The notes under the pieces: generated by a model
The model's input: the letters and a program-made list of their open reading frames with translations, nothing else
Databases searched by the model: none
Told to the model about the DNA's origin: nothing
Part shown: positions 37,151-47,409 of the stretch, in pieces
How positions within the stretch are numbered: position 1 is the stretch's first letter
Layout of the letters: every line of letters starts with the position of its first letter
Made by a program: the position numbers and the translations under genes
DNA from: Jeotgalicoccus halotolerans
GTDB lineage: Bacteria; Bacillota; Bacilli; Staphylococcales; Salinicoccaceae
Length of the DNA: 64,000 bases
Assembly (NCBI RefSeq): GCF_003387165.1
Contig: NZ_QUMW01000014.1
Location: 1-64,000 of the forward strand
Direction of reading: 5' to 3'

Positions 37151-37456
37151 TTGGATAATTCATTACTTGTCACAATATTACTGTATATCTGGCAGTTTTT
37201 TAACTTCGTCTGGCCGATTTTTACATGGGGATTAATTATTTATATACTATCTTCATGGTTCCCGGCACTGCGTGAGTCATCTTTCGGAAACTTTTTAGGA
37301 AGAGTTTACGAGCCGCTGCTGGAACCTTTCAGACGTATGATTCCTCCGCTTGGCGGAGTATTGGATTTATCACCGATAATTTTAATTATTATATTAAATT
37401 TATTCGGCAGAGGTATGCACGAAATATTCAGAGTCCTTATAACATGGGCTGCATAA
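37151..37456 (+). CDS. ylmG: YggT family membrane protein YlmG
   Basis: This 101-residue protein has two hydrophobic hairpins and the YggT signature YEPLLEPFRRMIPPLGGVLDLSPI. It lies between sepF and ylmH in nearly all Firmicutes and is thought to affect division or membrane organisation; the mechanism is unknown. The start is TTG after AAGGAGAG. A terminator follows directly. Confidence 0.9.
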   Translation: MDNSLLVTILLYIWQFFNFVWPIFTWGLIIYILSSWFPALRESSFGNFLGRVYEPLLEPFRRMIPPLGGVLDLSPIILIIILNLFGRGMHEIFRVLITWAA

Positions 37457-37458
37457 AG

Positions 37459-37492
37459 GGAGATATTGGTTCAGCCAATATCTCCATTATTT
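37459..37492 (+). terminator. Terminator after ylmG
   Basis: An 11-bp stem (37459-37469 with 37475-37485), identical in sequence to the ftsZ terminator stem at 35101, then T-rich sequence. Confidence 0.85.
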
Positions 37493-37509
37493 ATTAAGGT
37501 GTGATTTTC

Positions 37510-38295
37510 ATGAAAGGTGTTTACCAGCATTTCAGACCCGAAGAACGGGAGATGCTGACATTGTTGAATAGTAAATTTGAGCAGGCTTCAAATAATTTTT
37601 ACGCTGTGCTGACCGATTTCTTAAATCCGCGGGAACAAAAAATGATTGAAAGTTTAAGCGGGCAGTATCCTGATATTACAGTTCATTACTACGGGGGCGG
37701 TAACAATGCTGAACGCGAACGTTTACGGGCCATACTGCTGCCGGAATACTTCGACTACTCTCCTGATGATTTTGAAATTACTGTGTTTGAAGTATCCTAT
37801 CCCGATAAATTTGTGACCTTGTCCCACCGCAATCTGCTGGGCGCGATTATGAGCATCGGCGTCGGTCGTTCGGTTATCGGCGATATAGTGAACGGTGAAA
37901 AAATACAATTCGCAGTAGCTTGCCCTTTTAAAGAGCTCTTTAAAACAGAACTCACAAAAATTAAAAATGCACCGCTTAAATTAACTGAAATACCTCACAG
38001 TGAATTTATCGATGCTGCTGTAACCATGAAGCCTGTAACCGTCCTCAGTTCCTCATACCGGCTCGATTCTATCGTTTCGCTCGTCTTAAAAGAGGGAAGA
38101 GCAAAGTCTAAAGAACGAGTTGAAAAAGAAAAGGTTAAAGTGAATCATTCGATAGTCGATGAACCTTCGTTTATAATAGAAACTGGAGATATTATCTCAG
38201 TTCGGGGATTTGGCCGTTTTACCGTAACGGAGCAAATCGCACAAACGAAAAAAGGAAAGTACCGGCTCGAAGTCATGATAGTAACTGATAATTGA
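37510..38295 (+). CDS. ylmH: S4-domain RNA-binding protein YlmH
   Basis: This protein of about 261 residues has an N-terminal YlmH region (FRPEEREMLTLLNSKFEQ), a central RRM-like domain (THRNLLGAIMSIGVGRSVIGDI) and a C-terminal S4 RNA-binding domain (about 180-245, RLDSIVSLVLKEGRAKSKE). YlmH has been linked to ribosome rescue on stalled 50S-tRNA complexes, acting in parallel with RqcH, which is also in this window. The ATG at 37510 has AAGGTG upstream; a GTG three codons earlier is also in frame. Confidence 0.92.
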   Translation: MKGVYQHFRPEEREMLTLLNSKFEQASNNFYAVLTDFLNPREQKMIESLSGQYPDITVHYYGGGNNAERERLRAILLPEYFDYSPDDFEITVFEVSYPDKFVTLSHRNLLGAIMSIGVGRSVIGDIVNGEKIQFAVACPFKELFKTELTKIKNAPLKLTEIPHSEFIDAAVTMKPVTVLSSSYRLDSIVSLVLKEGRAKSKERVEKEKVKVNHSIVDEPSFIIETGDIISVRGFGRFTVTEQIAQTKKGKYRLEVMIVTDN

Positions 38296-38305
38296 GGTGA
38301 ACGGA

Positions 38306-38785
38306 TTGAAAAGAGAAGAAATAACTAAGAAAAAGTTTTCGACAGTCTACCGCGGACTTGATGAACAGGCAGTCAGACAGCATTTAACAGAAGTTGCAGA
38401 CGAACTGGATAAAAAAGATGCGCGTATTGCCCAGCTGGAAGAAATGCTTAACGAACGCGAGGAAAACTTAAACAGCTTCAAAAGTGTAGAGTCTTCTATA
38501 CAGGAAGCTATTCTAAGTGCTGCGAAAGCAGGCGATGATATTAAACAGCGCGCACAAAATTACAGCGACAGCATTATCCAGAAAGCTGAAACAGAAGGCG
38601 AGCAGATTGTGAGCCGGGCGAGAGAACGTGAAAATCATATGCTGCAGCATAATGAAGATTTAAAACGCCAGGCAAAAATTTTCAGAGCGCGCTATAAAAT
38701 GCTGGTGCAGGCGCAGCTGGATCTTCTGGAGACAGAAGACTGGGAAAGATTGCTGGAGTTTGACGGCGGAGAATCCGAAAAATAG
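38306..38785 (+). CDS. divIVA: Cell division protein DivIVA
   Basis: This protein of about 159 residues has an N-terminal lipid-binding domain (EEITKKKFSTVYRGLDEQAV) and a long coiled coil (about 40-145) rich in E, K, Q and R. DivIVA senses negative membrane curvature at septa and poles. The TTG at 38306 is preferred because GAGGTGA lies at correct spacing; the GTG inside that site at 38297 is less likely. It closes the division cluster. Confidence 0.92.
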   Translation: MKREEITKKKFSTVYRGLDEQAVRQHLTEVADELDKKDARIAQLEEMLNEREENLNSFKSVESSIQEAILSAAKAGDDIKQRAQNYSDSIIQKAETEGEQIVSRARERENHMLQHNEDLKRQAKIFRARYKMLVQAQLDLLETEDWERLLEFDGGESEK

Positions 38786-38795
38786 CAAATTTACA

Positions 38796-38824
38796 TTGAC
38801 GGATTGTAAGATATTTAGCATAAT
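38796..38824 (+). promoter_or_regulatory. ileS promoter
   Basis: TTGACG (38796-38801), a 17-bp spacer and CATAAT (38819-38824) precede the T-box leader. Confidence 0.8.
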
Positions 38825-38830
38825 TAAGAT

Positions 38831-39018
38831 GTATTATTAGACATGCAAACGTTCATTTGAATGCAGCGACCGGGGGATGGTGCGAGCCCCGGCGGGAATG
38901 GACGATTTGAAATCACTAATGATTTATAAAATATAAGTAAACGAAGTGGACTCTAAGCAGTCAAGAAGGGTGGTACCGCGGTCATTCGCCCCTTAACATG
39001 CTTAGGGTCTTTTTTATT
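38831..39018 (+). promoter_or_regulatory. T-box leader (isoleucine) of ileS
   Basis: The leader has the invariant T-box AGGGTGGTACCGCG at 38967-38980, which pairs with uncharged tRNA acceptor end. A distal stem I hairpin is visible at about 38868-38893 (GGGG with CCCC around GATGGTGCGAG). The presumed specifier is ATC (38912-38914) in the context GAA-ATC-A, an isoleucine codon, consistent with ileS downstream. The terminator (about 38989-39018) has a CCCTTAA/TTAGGG stem and T6. Uncharged tRNA(Ile) should favour the antiterminator and switch ileS on. Confidence 0.92.
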
Positions 39019-39037
39019 ATTAAAAAGGAGAATCATT

Positions 39038-41776
39038 ATGGACTATAAAGACACTCTGTTAATGCCGAAAACAGCATTTAAAATGCGCGGCGGCTTAGTT
39101 AACAAAGAACCAAAAATGCAGCAGCACTGGGAAGATATCGATCTTTACAAGAAAAAACTGGAATTAAACAAAGGCAACACACCTTATGTACTCCACGATG
39201 GACCTCCGTATGCCAACGGCAATCTGCACATGGGACACGCGCTGAATAAAATCATTAAAGATATTATTAACCGCAACAAGCAGATGCAGGGCTATTACAC
39301 GCCTTACGTTCCCGGCTGGGATACTCACGGTCTCCCTATTGAGCAGGCGCTGACCAATAAAGGTGTCGACCGCAAATCAATGTCTATTGAAGAATTCAGA
39401 AATAAATGTATCGAATTTGCCAACTCGCAGATTGACATTCAGCGCGACGGCTTTAAACGCATGGGTATCGATGGTGAATGGGATAATCCTTATTTAACTT
39501 ACAAGCCTGAATTTGAGGCATCACAGGTGCGCGTCTTAAAAGACATGGTCGCAAAAGGATTAATCTACAAAGGTAAAAAGCCGATTTACTGGTCTCCGAC
39601 GAGTGAATCTTCACTTGCTGAAGCGGAACTGGAATACCAGGATAAAAAGTCTCCATCCATTTACGTGTCATTTAAAGTACAAGACGGCAAAGATGTTGTA
39701 GATTCAGGTGTTAAATTTGTCATCTGGACAACAACACCGTGGACAATTCCGTCGAATCTGGCACTCGCTGTTCATAAAAATTTAAATTACGTTCAGTTCA
39801 GCTATGAAGGCGAAGAATTTATCGTAGCGGAAGACCTGCTCGATACCTTCGCTGACGAAATGGAATTCGACAAAGATAAACTTACCCGTACGAAAGAATT
39901 TAAAGGTTCGGAACTTGAATATATTACAGCTGAGCATCCGTTATTCGACCGTGAAAGTTTAGTCGTCTTAGGCGACCACGTTACAACTGAAGCGGGTACC
40001 GGTGTTGTTCATACAGCTCCGGGTCACGGGGACGATGACTTTAAAGTTGGTCAGCAGTATGGTTTGGATGTACTAAGCCCTGTCGATGATAAAGGTGTCT
40101 TCACTGAAGAAGCAGGCAAATATGCCGGCCTGTTTTACGATGATGCAAACAAAGTGATCTCTGAAGATCTGAAAGAAGCGGGTGCATTATTAAAACTGTC
40201 ATTCTACACTCACTCGTATCCGCATGACTGGCGGACGAAGAAACCTGTAATCTTCCGTGCAACACCACAGTGGTTTGCTTCAATTGAAGGTGTCCGCGAA
40301 GATATTCTAAACGCCCTGATGGATACAAAATTCCAGGTTGAATGGAACCGTAAACGCATGTACAACATGATTAAAAACCGCGGAGACTGGGTTATTTCAC
40401 GCCAGCGCGTATGGGGTGTGCCATTACCATTCTTCTACGGAGAAAACGGCGAAGAAATTATCGACGCTGATGTACTTGAACATGTAGCGTCACTGTTTGA
40501 AAAACACGGTTCAAACATTTGGTTTGAGTGGGATGCGAAAGACTTATTACCGGAAGGTTACACTCATGAAAGTGCACCTAACGGAGAGTTTACAAAAGAG
40601 ACAGATATTATGGACGTCTGGTTCGACTCAGGTTCAACACACCGGGGAGTGTTGGATTACAGAGATTATCTGACTTACCCTGCAGATCTTTACTTTGAAG
40701 GTTCCGACCAGTACCGCGGATGGTTCAACTCATCACTGATTACAAGTGTCGCAACAAAAGGCCACTCGCCGTATAAAGAACTGCTGTCACACGGATTTGT
40801 AATGGACGGCCAGGGCAAGAAGATGTCGAAATCTCTCGGCAATGTTATTCTGCCGACGAAAGTAATGCAGCAGATGGGTGCTGATATTATCCGTCTTTGG
40901 GTAATGTCATCTGACTTCGAGGAGGATGTTCGTGTATCTGACGATATCTTAAAACAAGTTTCCGAAGTGTACCGCAAGATCCGCAACACATTCAGATTCC
41001 TGCTCGGTAACGTCAACGACTTTAACCCGGCCGAAAATAACGTAGCATACGAAAACTTATATGAAGTCGATAAATATATGTACAACCGTTTTAACGAACT
41101 GAAAACCTTTATGCTGGATGCATACGAACGCTACGATTATGTAACGATGTACCAGACTGTACAGAACTTTATCAACGTTGACCTGTCGAACTTCTATCTC
41201 GATTACGGCAAGGATATACTTTATATCGAAAAAGAAGATGCACCGATCAGACGGAGTCTGCAAACAGTACTTTATAAAATTCTGAAAGAATTAAATCTGA
41301 TTCTTGCGCCTGTTTTAGTTCACACTGCTGAAGAAATTTATGAGCATACACCGCACACTGATAAGGAAAGTGTTCACCTTGAGCATTATCCTGAAAGAGA
41401 AGAAACAGATGGTGAACTCATTCAGAAATGGCAGAAATTCATGATGGTCCGGGATGACGTTTACAAAGCGCTTGAAACTGCCCGCAATGAAAAAGTCATC
41501 GGTAAATCACTCGATGCAAAAGTGACACTGACACAGCCTGCAGACTTTAATCTGGATGATATCCGCGGCAATCTTGAGCAGTTCTTTATCGTGTCGCAGG
41601 TTGAAGTGGCTGATGAAATTGCTGACGGTACAGAATACGATGTTGTTACAGTAAAAGTTGAACACGCTGACGGCGAACGCTGCGAGCGCTGCTGGAACTA
41701 TTCAACAGCTGACGCGCTGGTAAACGGGGAAGACGATATTTGCCCGCGCTGCCGCGAAGTTGTGGATGCACAGTAA
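39038..41776 (+). CDS. ileS: Isoleucine--tRNA ligase IleS
   Basis: This 912-residue class I synthetase charges tRNA(Ile). It has HMGH at 64-67, KMSKS at 595-599, the CP1 editing domain between them with [10 protein letters not shown], and a C-terminal zinc site with CERCWNY and CPRC. Its architecture is that of the eubacterial, generally mupirocin-sensitive type (a family inference). Expression is controlled by the upstream T-box. lspA follows 3 bases after the stop. Confidence 0.97.
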   Translation: MDYKDTLLMPKTAFKMRGGLVNKEPKMQQHWEDIDLYKKKLELNKGNTPYVLHDGPPYANGNLHMGHALNKIIKDIINRNKQMQGYYTPYVPGWDTHGLPIEQALTNKGVDRKSMSIEEFRNKCIEFANSQIDIQRDGFKRMGIDGEWDNPYLTYKPEFEASQVRVLKDMVAKGLIYKGKKPIYWSPTSESSLAEAELEYQDKKSPSIYVSFKVQDGKDVVDSGVKFVIWTTTPWTIPSNLALAVHKNLNYVQFSYEGEEFIVAEDLLDTFADEMEFDKDKLTRTKEFKGSELEYITAEHPLFDRESLVVLGDHVTTEAGTGVVHTAPGHGDDDFKVGQQYGLDVLSPVDDKGVFTEEAGKYAGLFYDDANKVISEDLKEAGALLKLSFYTHSYPHDWRTKKPVIFRATPQWFASIEGVREDILNALMDTKFQVEWNRKRMYNMIKNRGDWVISRQRVWGVPLPFFYGENGEEIIDADVLEHVASLFEKHGSNIWFEWDAKDLLPEGYTHESAPNGEFTKETDIMDVWFDSGSTHRGVLDYRDYLTYPADLYFEGSDQYRGWFNSSLITSVATKGHSPYKELLSHGFVMDGQGKKMSKSLGNVILPTKVMQQMGADIIRLWVMSSDFEEDVRVSDDILKQVSEVYRKIRNTFRFLLGNVNDFNPAENNVAYENLYEVDKYMYNRFNELKTFMLDAYERYDYVTMYQTVQNFINVDLSNFYLDYGKDILYIEKEDAPIRRSLQTVLYKILKELNLILAPVLVHTAEEIYEHTPHTDKESVHLEHYPEREETDGELIQKWQKFMMVRDDVYKALETARNEKVIGKSLDAKVTLTQPADFNLDDIRGNLEQFFIVSQVEVADEIADGTEYDVVTVKVEHADGERCERCWNYSTADALVNGEDDICPRCREVVDAQ

Positions 41777-41779
41777 GCG

Positions 41780-42259
41780 ATGAAACAATACAGAATATTA
41801 CCAATGGCACTCGTCGGCATAATTATTCTGGCAATCGATCAGCTGACCAAGTTTCTGGTGGCGTCACGGATGGAGCTCGGAGAATCCATTCCCGTGCTCG
41901 GGGAGTATTTTAAAATTACATCCCACCGCAACAGCGGCGCTGCCTGGGGAATGTTTGAAGGACGCATGGCGTTCTTCTACATCATTACCCTTGTAGTCCT
42001 TGTATTTTTATTCTACTTTTACAAAACGGAAGCGAAGAATAATCTCTTGATGCAAGTTGGAATAACACTCTTGATGGCTGGCGCGCTTGGCAACTTTATC
42101 GACCGTCTGTTATTTCAGGAAGTTGTGGATTTTTTTGATGTACTGCTTATCACTTATGATTTCCCTATTTTTAATGTGGCGGACAGTGCCCTTACAATCG
42201 GCGTGATTCTATTGTTAATCGAAGTATTTATAACGGGAAGAGGTAAAGAAGAAAAATGA
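41780..42259 (+). CDS. lspA: Lipoprotein signal peptidase LspA
   Basis: This 159-residue four-helix membrane aspartyl protease cleaves prolipoproteins after lipidation. Catalytic aspartates are D108 in NFIDRL and D135 in FNVADS; other motifs are AIDQLTK and HRNSGAAWG. It would process the CtaC lipoprotein of this window among others. Its 3' end overlaps the pseudouridine synthase gene by 4 bases. Confidence 0.96.
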   Translation: MKQYRILPMALVGIIILAIDQLTKFLVASRMELGESIPVLGEYFKITSHRNSGAAWGMFEGRMAFFYIITLVVLVFLFYFYKTEAKNNLLMQVGITLLMAGALGNFIDRLLFQEVVDFFDVLLITYDFPIFNVADSALTIGVILLLIEVFITGRGKEEK

Positions 42260-43161
42260 ATTTAATTATAACTGAAGAACATGCAGGCGAAAGACTGGAT
42301 ACGGTCCTTGCAGGCGTTGTCGAAAACACATCCCGTACAGATATACAAAATCGCGTAAAGTCGGGGCATATTACAGTGAACGGCAAAACGGTAAAACCGA
42401 ATTATAAAGTAAAAAAGGACGACAGAATCGAACTGCTTGAACGTGAAAATGTTGAAGCGGACATTGTGCCTGAAAACTTAAATCTCGATATCGTCTATGA
42501 AGATGACGATGTTGCTGTTGTCAACAAGGACCGCGGCATGGTTGTACATCCCGCAGCTGGGCATGCGTCAGGCACACTCGTTAACGGCCTGATGGACCAG
42601 CTTGATAACCTGTCCGGTATTAACGGAGAGCTGCGTCCGGGCATCGTGCACCGTATCGATAAAGATACTTCAGGCCTTTTGATGGTCGCGAAAAACGATG
42701 TGGCGCACCGCCATTTAGTCGAACAGCTTGTTGAAAAATCAGTAACTAGAAAATACACGGCGCTTGTGCATGGTGTCATTCCGCATAACCTCGGCACAAT
42801 CGAGGCGCCTATCGGGCGCAATCCGAAAGAACGCCAGGATATGGCTGTTGTCGATGAAGGTAAAGATGCGGTTACACACTTTAACGTGCTTGAGCGTTTC
42901 GATAATTTTACGCTGGTCGAATGCATTCTCGAAACAGGCCGGACACACCAGATTAGAGTTCACATGAAATATATCGGCTACCCGCTTGCTGGGGATCCGA
43001 AATATGGACCTAGGAAAACTCTGGATGTCGGCGGGCAGCTGCTGCATGCAGGTGTACTCGGGTTTACTCACCCGAAAACAGGGGAACGGATGGAGTTTAA
43101 AAAAGAACTACCAAAATATTTCACCGATGTACTCGATGAAATACGTCTATCAGAAAAATAA
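42256..43161 (+). CDS. RluD-family 23S rRNA pseudouridine synthase (YlyB)
   Basis: This 301-residue enzyme has an N-terminal S4 domain (about 13-60) and the RluA/RluD catalytic domain with HRIDKDTSGLL, where D135 is the nucleophile, plus the KKYTALVHG-like and GRTHQIRVHMKYIGYP segments. The exact uridines modified are likely those of helix 69 by RluD homology, but this is not certain. It is coupled to lspA by overlap, as in Bacillus ylyB. Confidence 0.92.
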   Translation: MNLIITEEHAGERLDTVLAGVVENTSRTDIQNRVKSGHITVNGKTVKPNYKVKKDDRIELLERENVEADIVPENLNLDIVYEDDDVAVVNKDRGMVVHPAAGHASGTLVNGLMDQLDNLSGINGELRPGIVHRIDKDTSGLLMVAKNDVAHRHLVEQLVEKSVTRKYTALVHGVIPHNLGTIEAPIGRNPKERQDMAVVDEGKDAVTHFNVLERFDNFTLVECILETGRTHQIRVHMKYIGYPLAGDPKYGPRKTLDVGGQLLHAGVLGFTHPKTGERMEFKKELPKYFTDVLDEIRLSEK

Positions 43162-43169
43162 ATAACTGC

Positions 43170-43198
43170 TTGACTTAAAATAAAGCGGCTGGTATGAT
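43170..43198 (+). promoter_or_regulatory. pyr operon promoter
   Basis: TTGACT (43170-43175), a 17-bp spacer and TATGAT (43193-43198) upstream of the PyrR-regulated leader. Confidence 0.85.
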
Positions 43199-43220
43199 GA
43201 TTTCAATCAATTAAATACGA

Positions 43221-43370
43221 AGTCTTTAAATTTTAGTCCAGTGAGGCTGAGAAGACGTGAATTGTGCATATGAAAAAATAAGCCGGGCCGGAATGGGCGG
43301 CTTATGTAGCAAGCTGTGCGCAAATATAGAATAACTATATACTCATGTCTTCTGGCATGAGTATTTTTTT
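43221..43370 (+). promoter_or_regulatory. PyrR-binding attenuator of the pyr operon
   Basis: The PyrR recognition loop AGTCCAGTGAGGCT at 43235-43248 fits the ARUCCNGNGAGGYU consensus and is bracketed by complementary GTCTT (43222-43226) and AAGAC (43252-43256), forming the anti-antiterminator. The terminator is a 9-bp stem (43339-43347 with 43356-43364) with a T7 run. With UMP, PyrR should stabilise the binding loop and allow termination before pyrR. No second copy was found before uraA or pyrB. Confidence 0.9.
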
Positions 43371-43394
43371 ATGCAAAAAATGGAGGAATTAACA

Positions 43395-43916
43395 ATGACA
43401 GCAAAAACAATTATGGACAGTGTGCAGATAAACAGAGCAGTGACGCGCATGTCGCACGAAATACTTGAAAAACATAAAGGCAGTGACAACATCGTGCTGC
43501 TGGGTATTAAAACACGCGGTGAACATCTGGCACGCCGCATCCAGGAACGCATCGAAAAAATAGAAGGTGTGAAGCTGCCGACAGGCACAATTGATATCAG
43601 CGCTTTCAGAGACGACCGTCCAGAAGATGTGCAGGCAGATAACTCAGTGGAAGTCGATGCAGACTATAAAGACAAGAGCATAGTCATCGTCGATGATGTT
43701 CTGCAGACAGGACGGACTATCAGAGCAGCCATCGACGCAATACTCAACACGGCGAGGCCGACGACTATATCACTCGCAATACTCGTCGACAGAGGTCACC
43801 GGGAACTGCCAATCAGGCCAGATTATATCGGGAAAAATATTCCGACATCGAAAACAGAAAAAGTATCGGTGAAAGTAGAAGAGATTGATGGAGAAACAAG
43901 CGTTACTATATTTTAA
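43395..43916 (+). CDS. pyrR: Bifunctional pyr operon regulator / uracil phosphoribosyltransferase PyrR
   Basis: This protein of about 173 residues is the RNA-binding attenuation regulator of the operon. The PRPP-binding motif is IVIVDDVLQTGRTIRAA; GIKTRGEHLARRI and LVDRGHRELPIRPDYIGKN are family blocks. The ATG at 43395 follows TGGAGGA; an earlier in-frame ATG overlaps the terminator. It acts on the leader at 43221-43370. uraA starts 20 bases downstream. Confidence 0.96.
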   Translation: MTAKTIMDSVQINRAVTRMSHEILEKHKGSDNIVLLGIKTRGEHLARRIQERIEKIEGVKLPTGTIDISAFRDDRPEDVQADNSVEVDADYKDKSIVIVDDVLQTGRTIRAAIDAILNTARPTTISLAILVDRGHRELPIRPDYIGKNIPTSKTEKVSVKVEEIDGETSVTIF

Positions 43917-43935
43917 ATAAAAAGGGGATTGACAG

Positions 43936-45243
43936 ATGGCAAAGTTTGAAGATGAAATTTTTCAGCGCAGTGTAAAACCTGAGCTCGATGTACATGAAAG
44001 ACCGAAATTTTTCCAAGGACTGCTCTTAAGCTCGCAGCATTTGTTTGCAATGTTCGGTGCGACTGTGCTGGTGCCCTTTCTGACAGGGCTGCCGGTAAGT
44101 GCAGCCTTGATTGCAAGCGGTATCGGAACCTTGCTGTACATCCTGATTACGAAGGGCCAGATTCCGGCTTACCTCGGTTCAAGCTTTGCTTTCATACTCC
44201 CGATTACTATCGCCCTCGGTGCGAATTCGCTTGGGGAAGTTTTGACAGCGCTGTTCTTCAGCGGGGTGCTGTACGTTATAATCGGTCTTGCCATCCGGCT
44301 TGCCGGCACAGGATGGATTATCGCACTCCTCCCGCCGATAGTCGTCGGGCCGGTCATTATGGTTATCGGCCTTGGCCTCGCACCAGTGGCAGTGGATATG
44401 GCCATGTATACAGACTCCGGCAACCAGGAAGGCTACAGTATGATCTACATTACAGTTGCGCTGATTACACTCGTGATAACGATACTTGCTTCAATCTTCT
44501 TAAAAGGTGTCCTCGGGTTGATTCCTATCTTAATCGGAATTATCGGAGGATACATTTCAGCCTTAATGTTCGGTATTGTAGATCTCGAGCTGATTAAGAG
44601 CACGGGCTGGTTTGTTCTGCCGGACTTGTATATCCCATATAAGGATTACACGCCGGCAATGAATATCGGTCTCTTCATGGTCATGCTGCCGATCGTTTTC
44701 GTAACAATTTCCGAGCATATCGGCCACCAGATGGTCATTAACAAAATTGTCGGCCGCAACTTCTTTAAAAAACCGGGACTTCACCGCTCGATTATCGGTG
44801 ACGGTGTAGCAACGATGTTTGCAAGCACAATCGGCGGGCCGCCGACAACGACTTATGGTGAAAATATCGGTGTTCTTGCGATTACGAGAATTTTCAGCGT
44901 CTGGGTCATCGGCGGAGCGGCAATACTTGCAGTCATACTCGGCTTTGTCGGTAAATTTACGGCTGTCGTTCAGAGTATCCCGTCGCCGGTTATGGGCGGC
45001 GTGTCGATTCTGCTGTTTGGAATTATCGCAGCAAGCGGCCTCCGGATGCTGGTCGACGCAAAAATTGATTTTGATAACAAACGCAATCTGGTTATAGCAT
45101 CTGTGATTTTAGTCATCGGAATCGGTAAAGCACATTTAGACTTCACGATAGGCAATATTCCATTTAATCTTGAAGGAATGGCACTAGCTGCAGTAGCAGG
45201 AATTATTCTAAATCTAATTTTACCTAAGAAGGAGACGAACTAA
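43936..45243 (+). CDS. pyrP: Uracil permease (NCS2 family)
   Basis: This 435-residue carrier has about 14 membrane segments and the NCS2 signatures GSSFAFILPI near residue 80, SEHIGHQMVINKIVGRNFFKKPG in the middle and GGPPTTTYGENIGVLA. It imports uracil with protons for salvage. The gene order pyrR-pyrP-pyrB is that of Bacillus and Staphylococcus. It abuts pyrB with no leader between them. Confidence 0.95.
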   Translation: MAKFEDEIFQRSVKPELDVHERPKFFQGLLLSSQHLFAMFGATVLVPFLTGLPVSAALIASGIGTLLYILITKGQIPAYLGSSFAFILPITIALGANSLGEVLTALFFSGVLYVIIGLAIRLAGTGWIIALLPPIVVGPVIMVIGLGLAPVAVDMAMYTDSGNQEGYSMIYITVALITLVITILASIFLKGVLGLIPILIGIIGGYISALMFGIVDLELIKSTGWFVLPDLYIPYKDYTPAMNIGLFMVMLPIVFVTISEHIGHQMVINKIVGRNFFKKPGLHRSIIGDGVATMFASTIGGPPTTTYGENIGVLAITRIFSVWVIGGAAILAVILGFVGKFTAVVQSIPSPVMGGVSILLFGIIAASGLRMLVDAKIDFDNKRNLVIASVILVIGIGKAHLDFTIGNIPFNLEGMALAAVAGIILNLILPKKETN

Positions 45244-46167
45244 ATGAAAAACTTATTATCTATGGAACATGTCACTCCGAAAGAAATCGAAGCATTAATA
45301 ACGAGAGCAATCGATATTAAACACGGCAGACCGGTGATGAAGTTAAACGATAAAACAGTCGTCAATCTGTTTTACGAAAACTCGACACGTACAAAACTCA
45401 GTTTTGAAATGGCCGAGAAAAAACTAAACGTTGAACGACTGCCTTTCGATGTATCAACAAGCTCGGTATCTAAAGGGGAATCGCTTTACGACACATGCAA
45501 AACACTTGAAGCGATTGGTGCAGATGCACTTGTAGTGAGACATCCGGATAATAAGTATTATGAAGAACTTGAACACCTCAACATTCCGATTATTAACGGC
45601 GGTGACGGCAGCGGCTCACATCCAACGCAGTCACTACTCGATATGATGACAATTTATGAAAACTTAGGACAGATATGCGGACTTAAAATAGCGATTGTCG
45701 GCGACATTAAACACTCACGTGTTGCAAAATCGAATGCAGAAGCACTGACTAAAATGGGTGCGGAAGTCTACTTCTCAGGACCTGTTGAATTACAGGATAA
45801 CACGCTGAATATACCATATATCGGGATTGATGAAGCGGTGGAACTCTCGGATGTAATAATGCTGCTCCGCGTTCAGCATGAACGTCACGAATCCTATGCG
45901 CAGATGCCTAAGTCAGAATACAACGCACTCTACGGTATGAACAAAGAACGCATGGATAATATGAAGCCTCACGCACTGATTATGCATCCGGCACCGATTA
46001 ACCGCAATGTTGAAATTACAGATGAAGTCGTTGAAGGTGAGAAGAGTGTCATATTTGAACAGATGACAAACGGAGTGTTTATGCGCATGAGTATATTAGA
46101 ATCAGTACTTGATGGGGAAGGGAGCAACAACAATGCTTTTGAAAAACGCTACGCTGTTACTCAATAA
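45244..46167 (+). CDS. pyrB: Aspartate carbamoyltransferase PyrB
   Basis: This 307-residue enzyme condenses carbamoyl phosphate with aspartate. It has [18 protein letters not shown] for carbamoyl-phosphate binding, [15 protein letters not shown] and the [12 protein letters not shown]-terminal motif. No regulatory chain is encoded. It begins directly after uraA, and its end overlaps pyrC by 35 bases, an unusually long overlap. Confidence 0.97.
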   Translation: MKNLLSMEHVTPKEIEALITRAIDIKHGRPVMKLNDKTVVNLFYENSTRTKLSFEMAEKKLNVERLPFDVSTSSVSKGESLYDTCKTLEAIGADALVVRHPDNKYYEELEHLNIPIINGGDGSGSHPTQSLLDMMTIYENLGQICGLKIAIVGDIKHSRVAKSNAEALTKMGAEVYFSGPVELQDNTLNIPYIGIDEAVELSDVIMLLRVQHERHESYAQMPKSEYNALYGMNKERMDNMKPHALIMHPAPINRNVEITDEVVEGEKSVIFEQMTNGVFMRMSILESVLDGEGSNNNAFEKRYAVTQ

Positions 46168-47395
46168 TAAAGAAGAAAAATCAGATGTCTTAATTAAAGA
46201 TGGTAAAATTGCTGAAATCGGACAGAATCTTAATGCAGATACGCACATGATCGACTGCACTGGCCTGTTATTAACACCTGGGCTTGTCGATGTTCATGTC
46301 CACTTAAGAGAACCGGGCTTTGAACATAAAGAGACAATCAAATCAGGAACGAGTGCTGCCGCCCGCGGCGGATTCACAACAATCTGTCCAATGCCGAATA
46401 CAAATCCGATTATTGATGCACCTGAAATACTCCGCGATTTAAAGCGGAAAATTAAAGAAGATGCGGTCATAAAAGTGCTGCCCTACGTGTCGATTACGAC
46501 AGGATTGAAAGGCGAGGAGCTCGTGGACTTTAAGAGCTTACAAGCTGAGGGTGCCTTCGCTTTTACAGACGATGGTGTCGGTGTACAGAGCGCGGACATG
46601 ATGTACCGCGCCATGCAGGCAGCATCAAAGCTGGATATGGCAATCGTTGCTCACACAGAAGAAAATACGCTGATATACGGCGGAGCAATTCACGAAGGCA
46701 TGACGAGTGAATTGCTCGGTATTAAAGGAATTCCTGCGATTACGGAATCGACGCAGATCGCACGTGACGTGCTGCTCGCTGAAGCGGCGGGCTGTCATTA
46801 CCATGTCTGCCACGTCTCGACGAAAGAAAGCGTCAGAGTAATCCGGGACGCGAAACGCGCGGGAATTAAAGTAACAGCAGAAGTGACACCGCATCACTTA
46901 GTGCTGGATGAAAATGATATAACCGAGAAAGACCCGAACTTTAAAATGAATCCGCCGCTCCGCGGCTCGGATGACAGGGCAGCGCTCATTGAAGGACTTC
47001 TTGACGGGACTCTCGACTTTATCGCGACAGACCATGCTCCGCATCATGAAGATGAAAAAGCTGTTGGTATAGAAACTGCGCCGTTCGGCATAGTCGGCAT
47101 TGAAAATGCCTTCCAGCTGGTTTATACCAAACTGGTTAAAACAGGTGTGTTCACGCTGCAGCAGGTGATCGACTGGATGACGATTAAGCCGAGTGAAGTA
47201 TTTAAACTGGAGAGCGGAAAAATAGCAGCAGGCTGTGCGGCTGATTTGACACTGATTGATTTAAGCCGTGAATATACGCTCGATAAGAATGACTTTTTAT
47301 CGAAAGCAAAGAATACACCGTTTCACGGTGAAAGGCTGACAAGCGATATCGTTATGACAATTGCTGACGGAAAAATTGTGTACAACAATAAGTAA
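46133..47395 (+). CDS. pyrC: Dihydroorotase PyrC
   Basis: This predicted 420-residue type I dihydroorotase cyclises carbamoyl aspartate. Zinc ligands are in [17 protein letters not shown] and catalytic [10 protein letters not shown]; the bridging region and [10 protein letters not shown] are also conserved. The ATG at 46133 has GGGAAGGGAG upstream, inside pyrB. carAB, which normally follows in staphylococci, is missing: pyrK comes next after 14 bases. Confidence 0.96.
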   Translation: MLLKNATLLLNNKEEKSDVLIKDGKIAEIGQNLNADTHMIDCTGLLLTPGLVDVHVHLREPGFEHKETIKSGTSAAARGGFTTICPMPNTNPIIDAPEILRDLKRKIKEDAVIKVLPYVSITTGLKGEELVDFKSLQAEGAFAFTDDGVGVQSADMMYRAMQAASKLDMAIVAHTEENTLIYGGAIHEGMTSELLGIKGIPAITESTQIARDVLLAEAAGCHYHVCHVSTKESVRVIRDAKRAGIKVTAEVTPHHLVLDENDITEKDPNFKMNPPLRGSDDRAALIEGLLDGTLDFIATDHAPHHEDEKAVGIETAPFGIVGIENAFQLVYTKLVKTGVFTLQQVIDWMTIKPSEVFKLESGKIAAGCAADLTLIDLSREYTLDKNDFLSKAKNTPFHGERLTSDIVMTIADGKIVYNNK

Positions 47396-47409
47396 ACAGG
47401 GGTGCTGAC

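Noticed and set aside
43917-43935. A second PyrR attenuator between pyrR and the permease gene
   Set aside because: The gap is only 19 bases, with no binding loop or hairpin.
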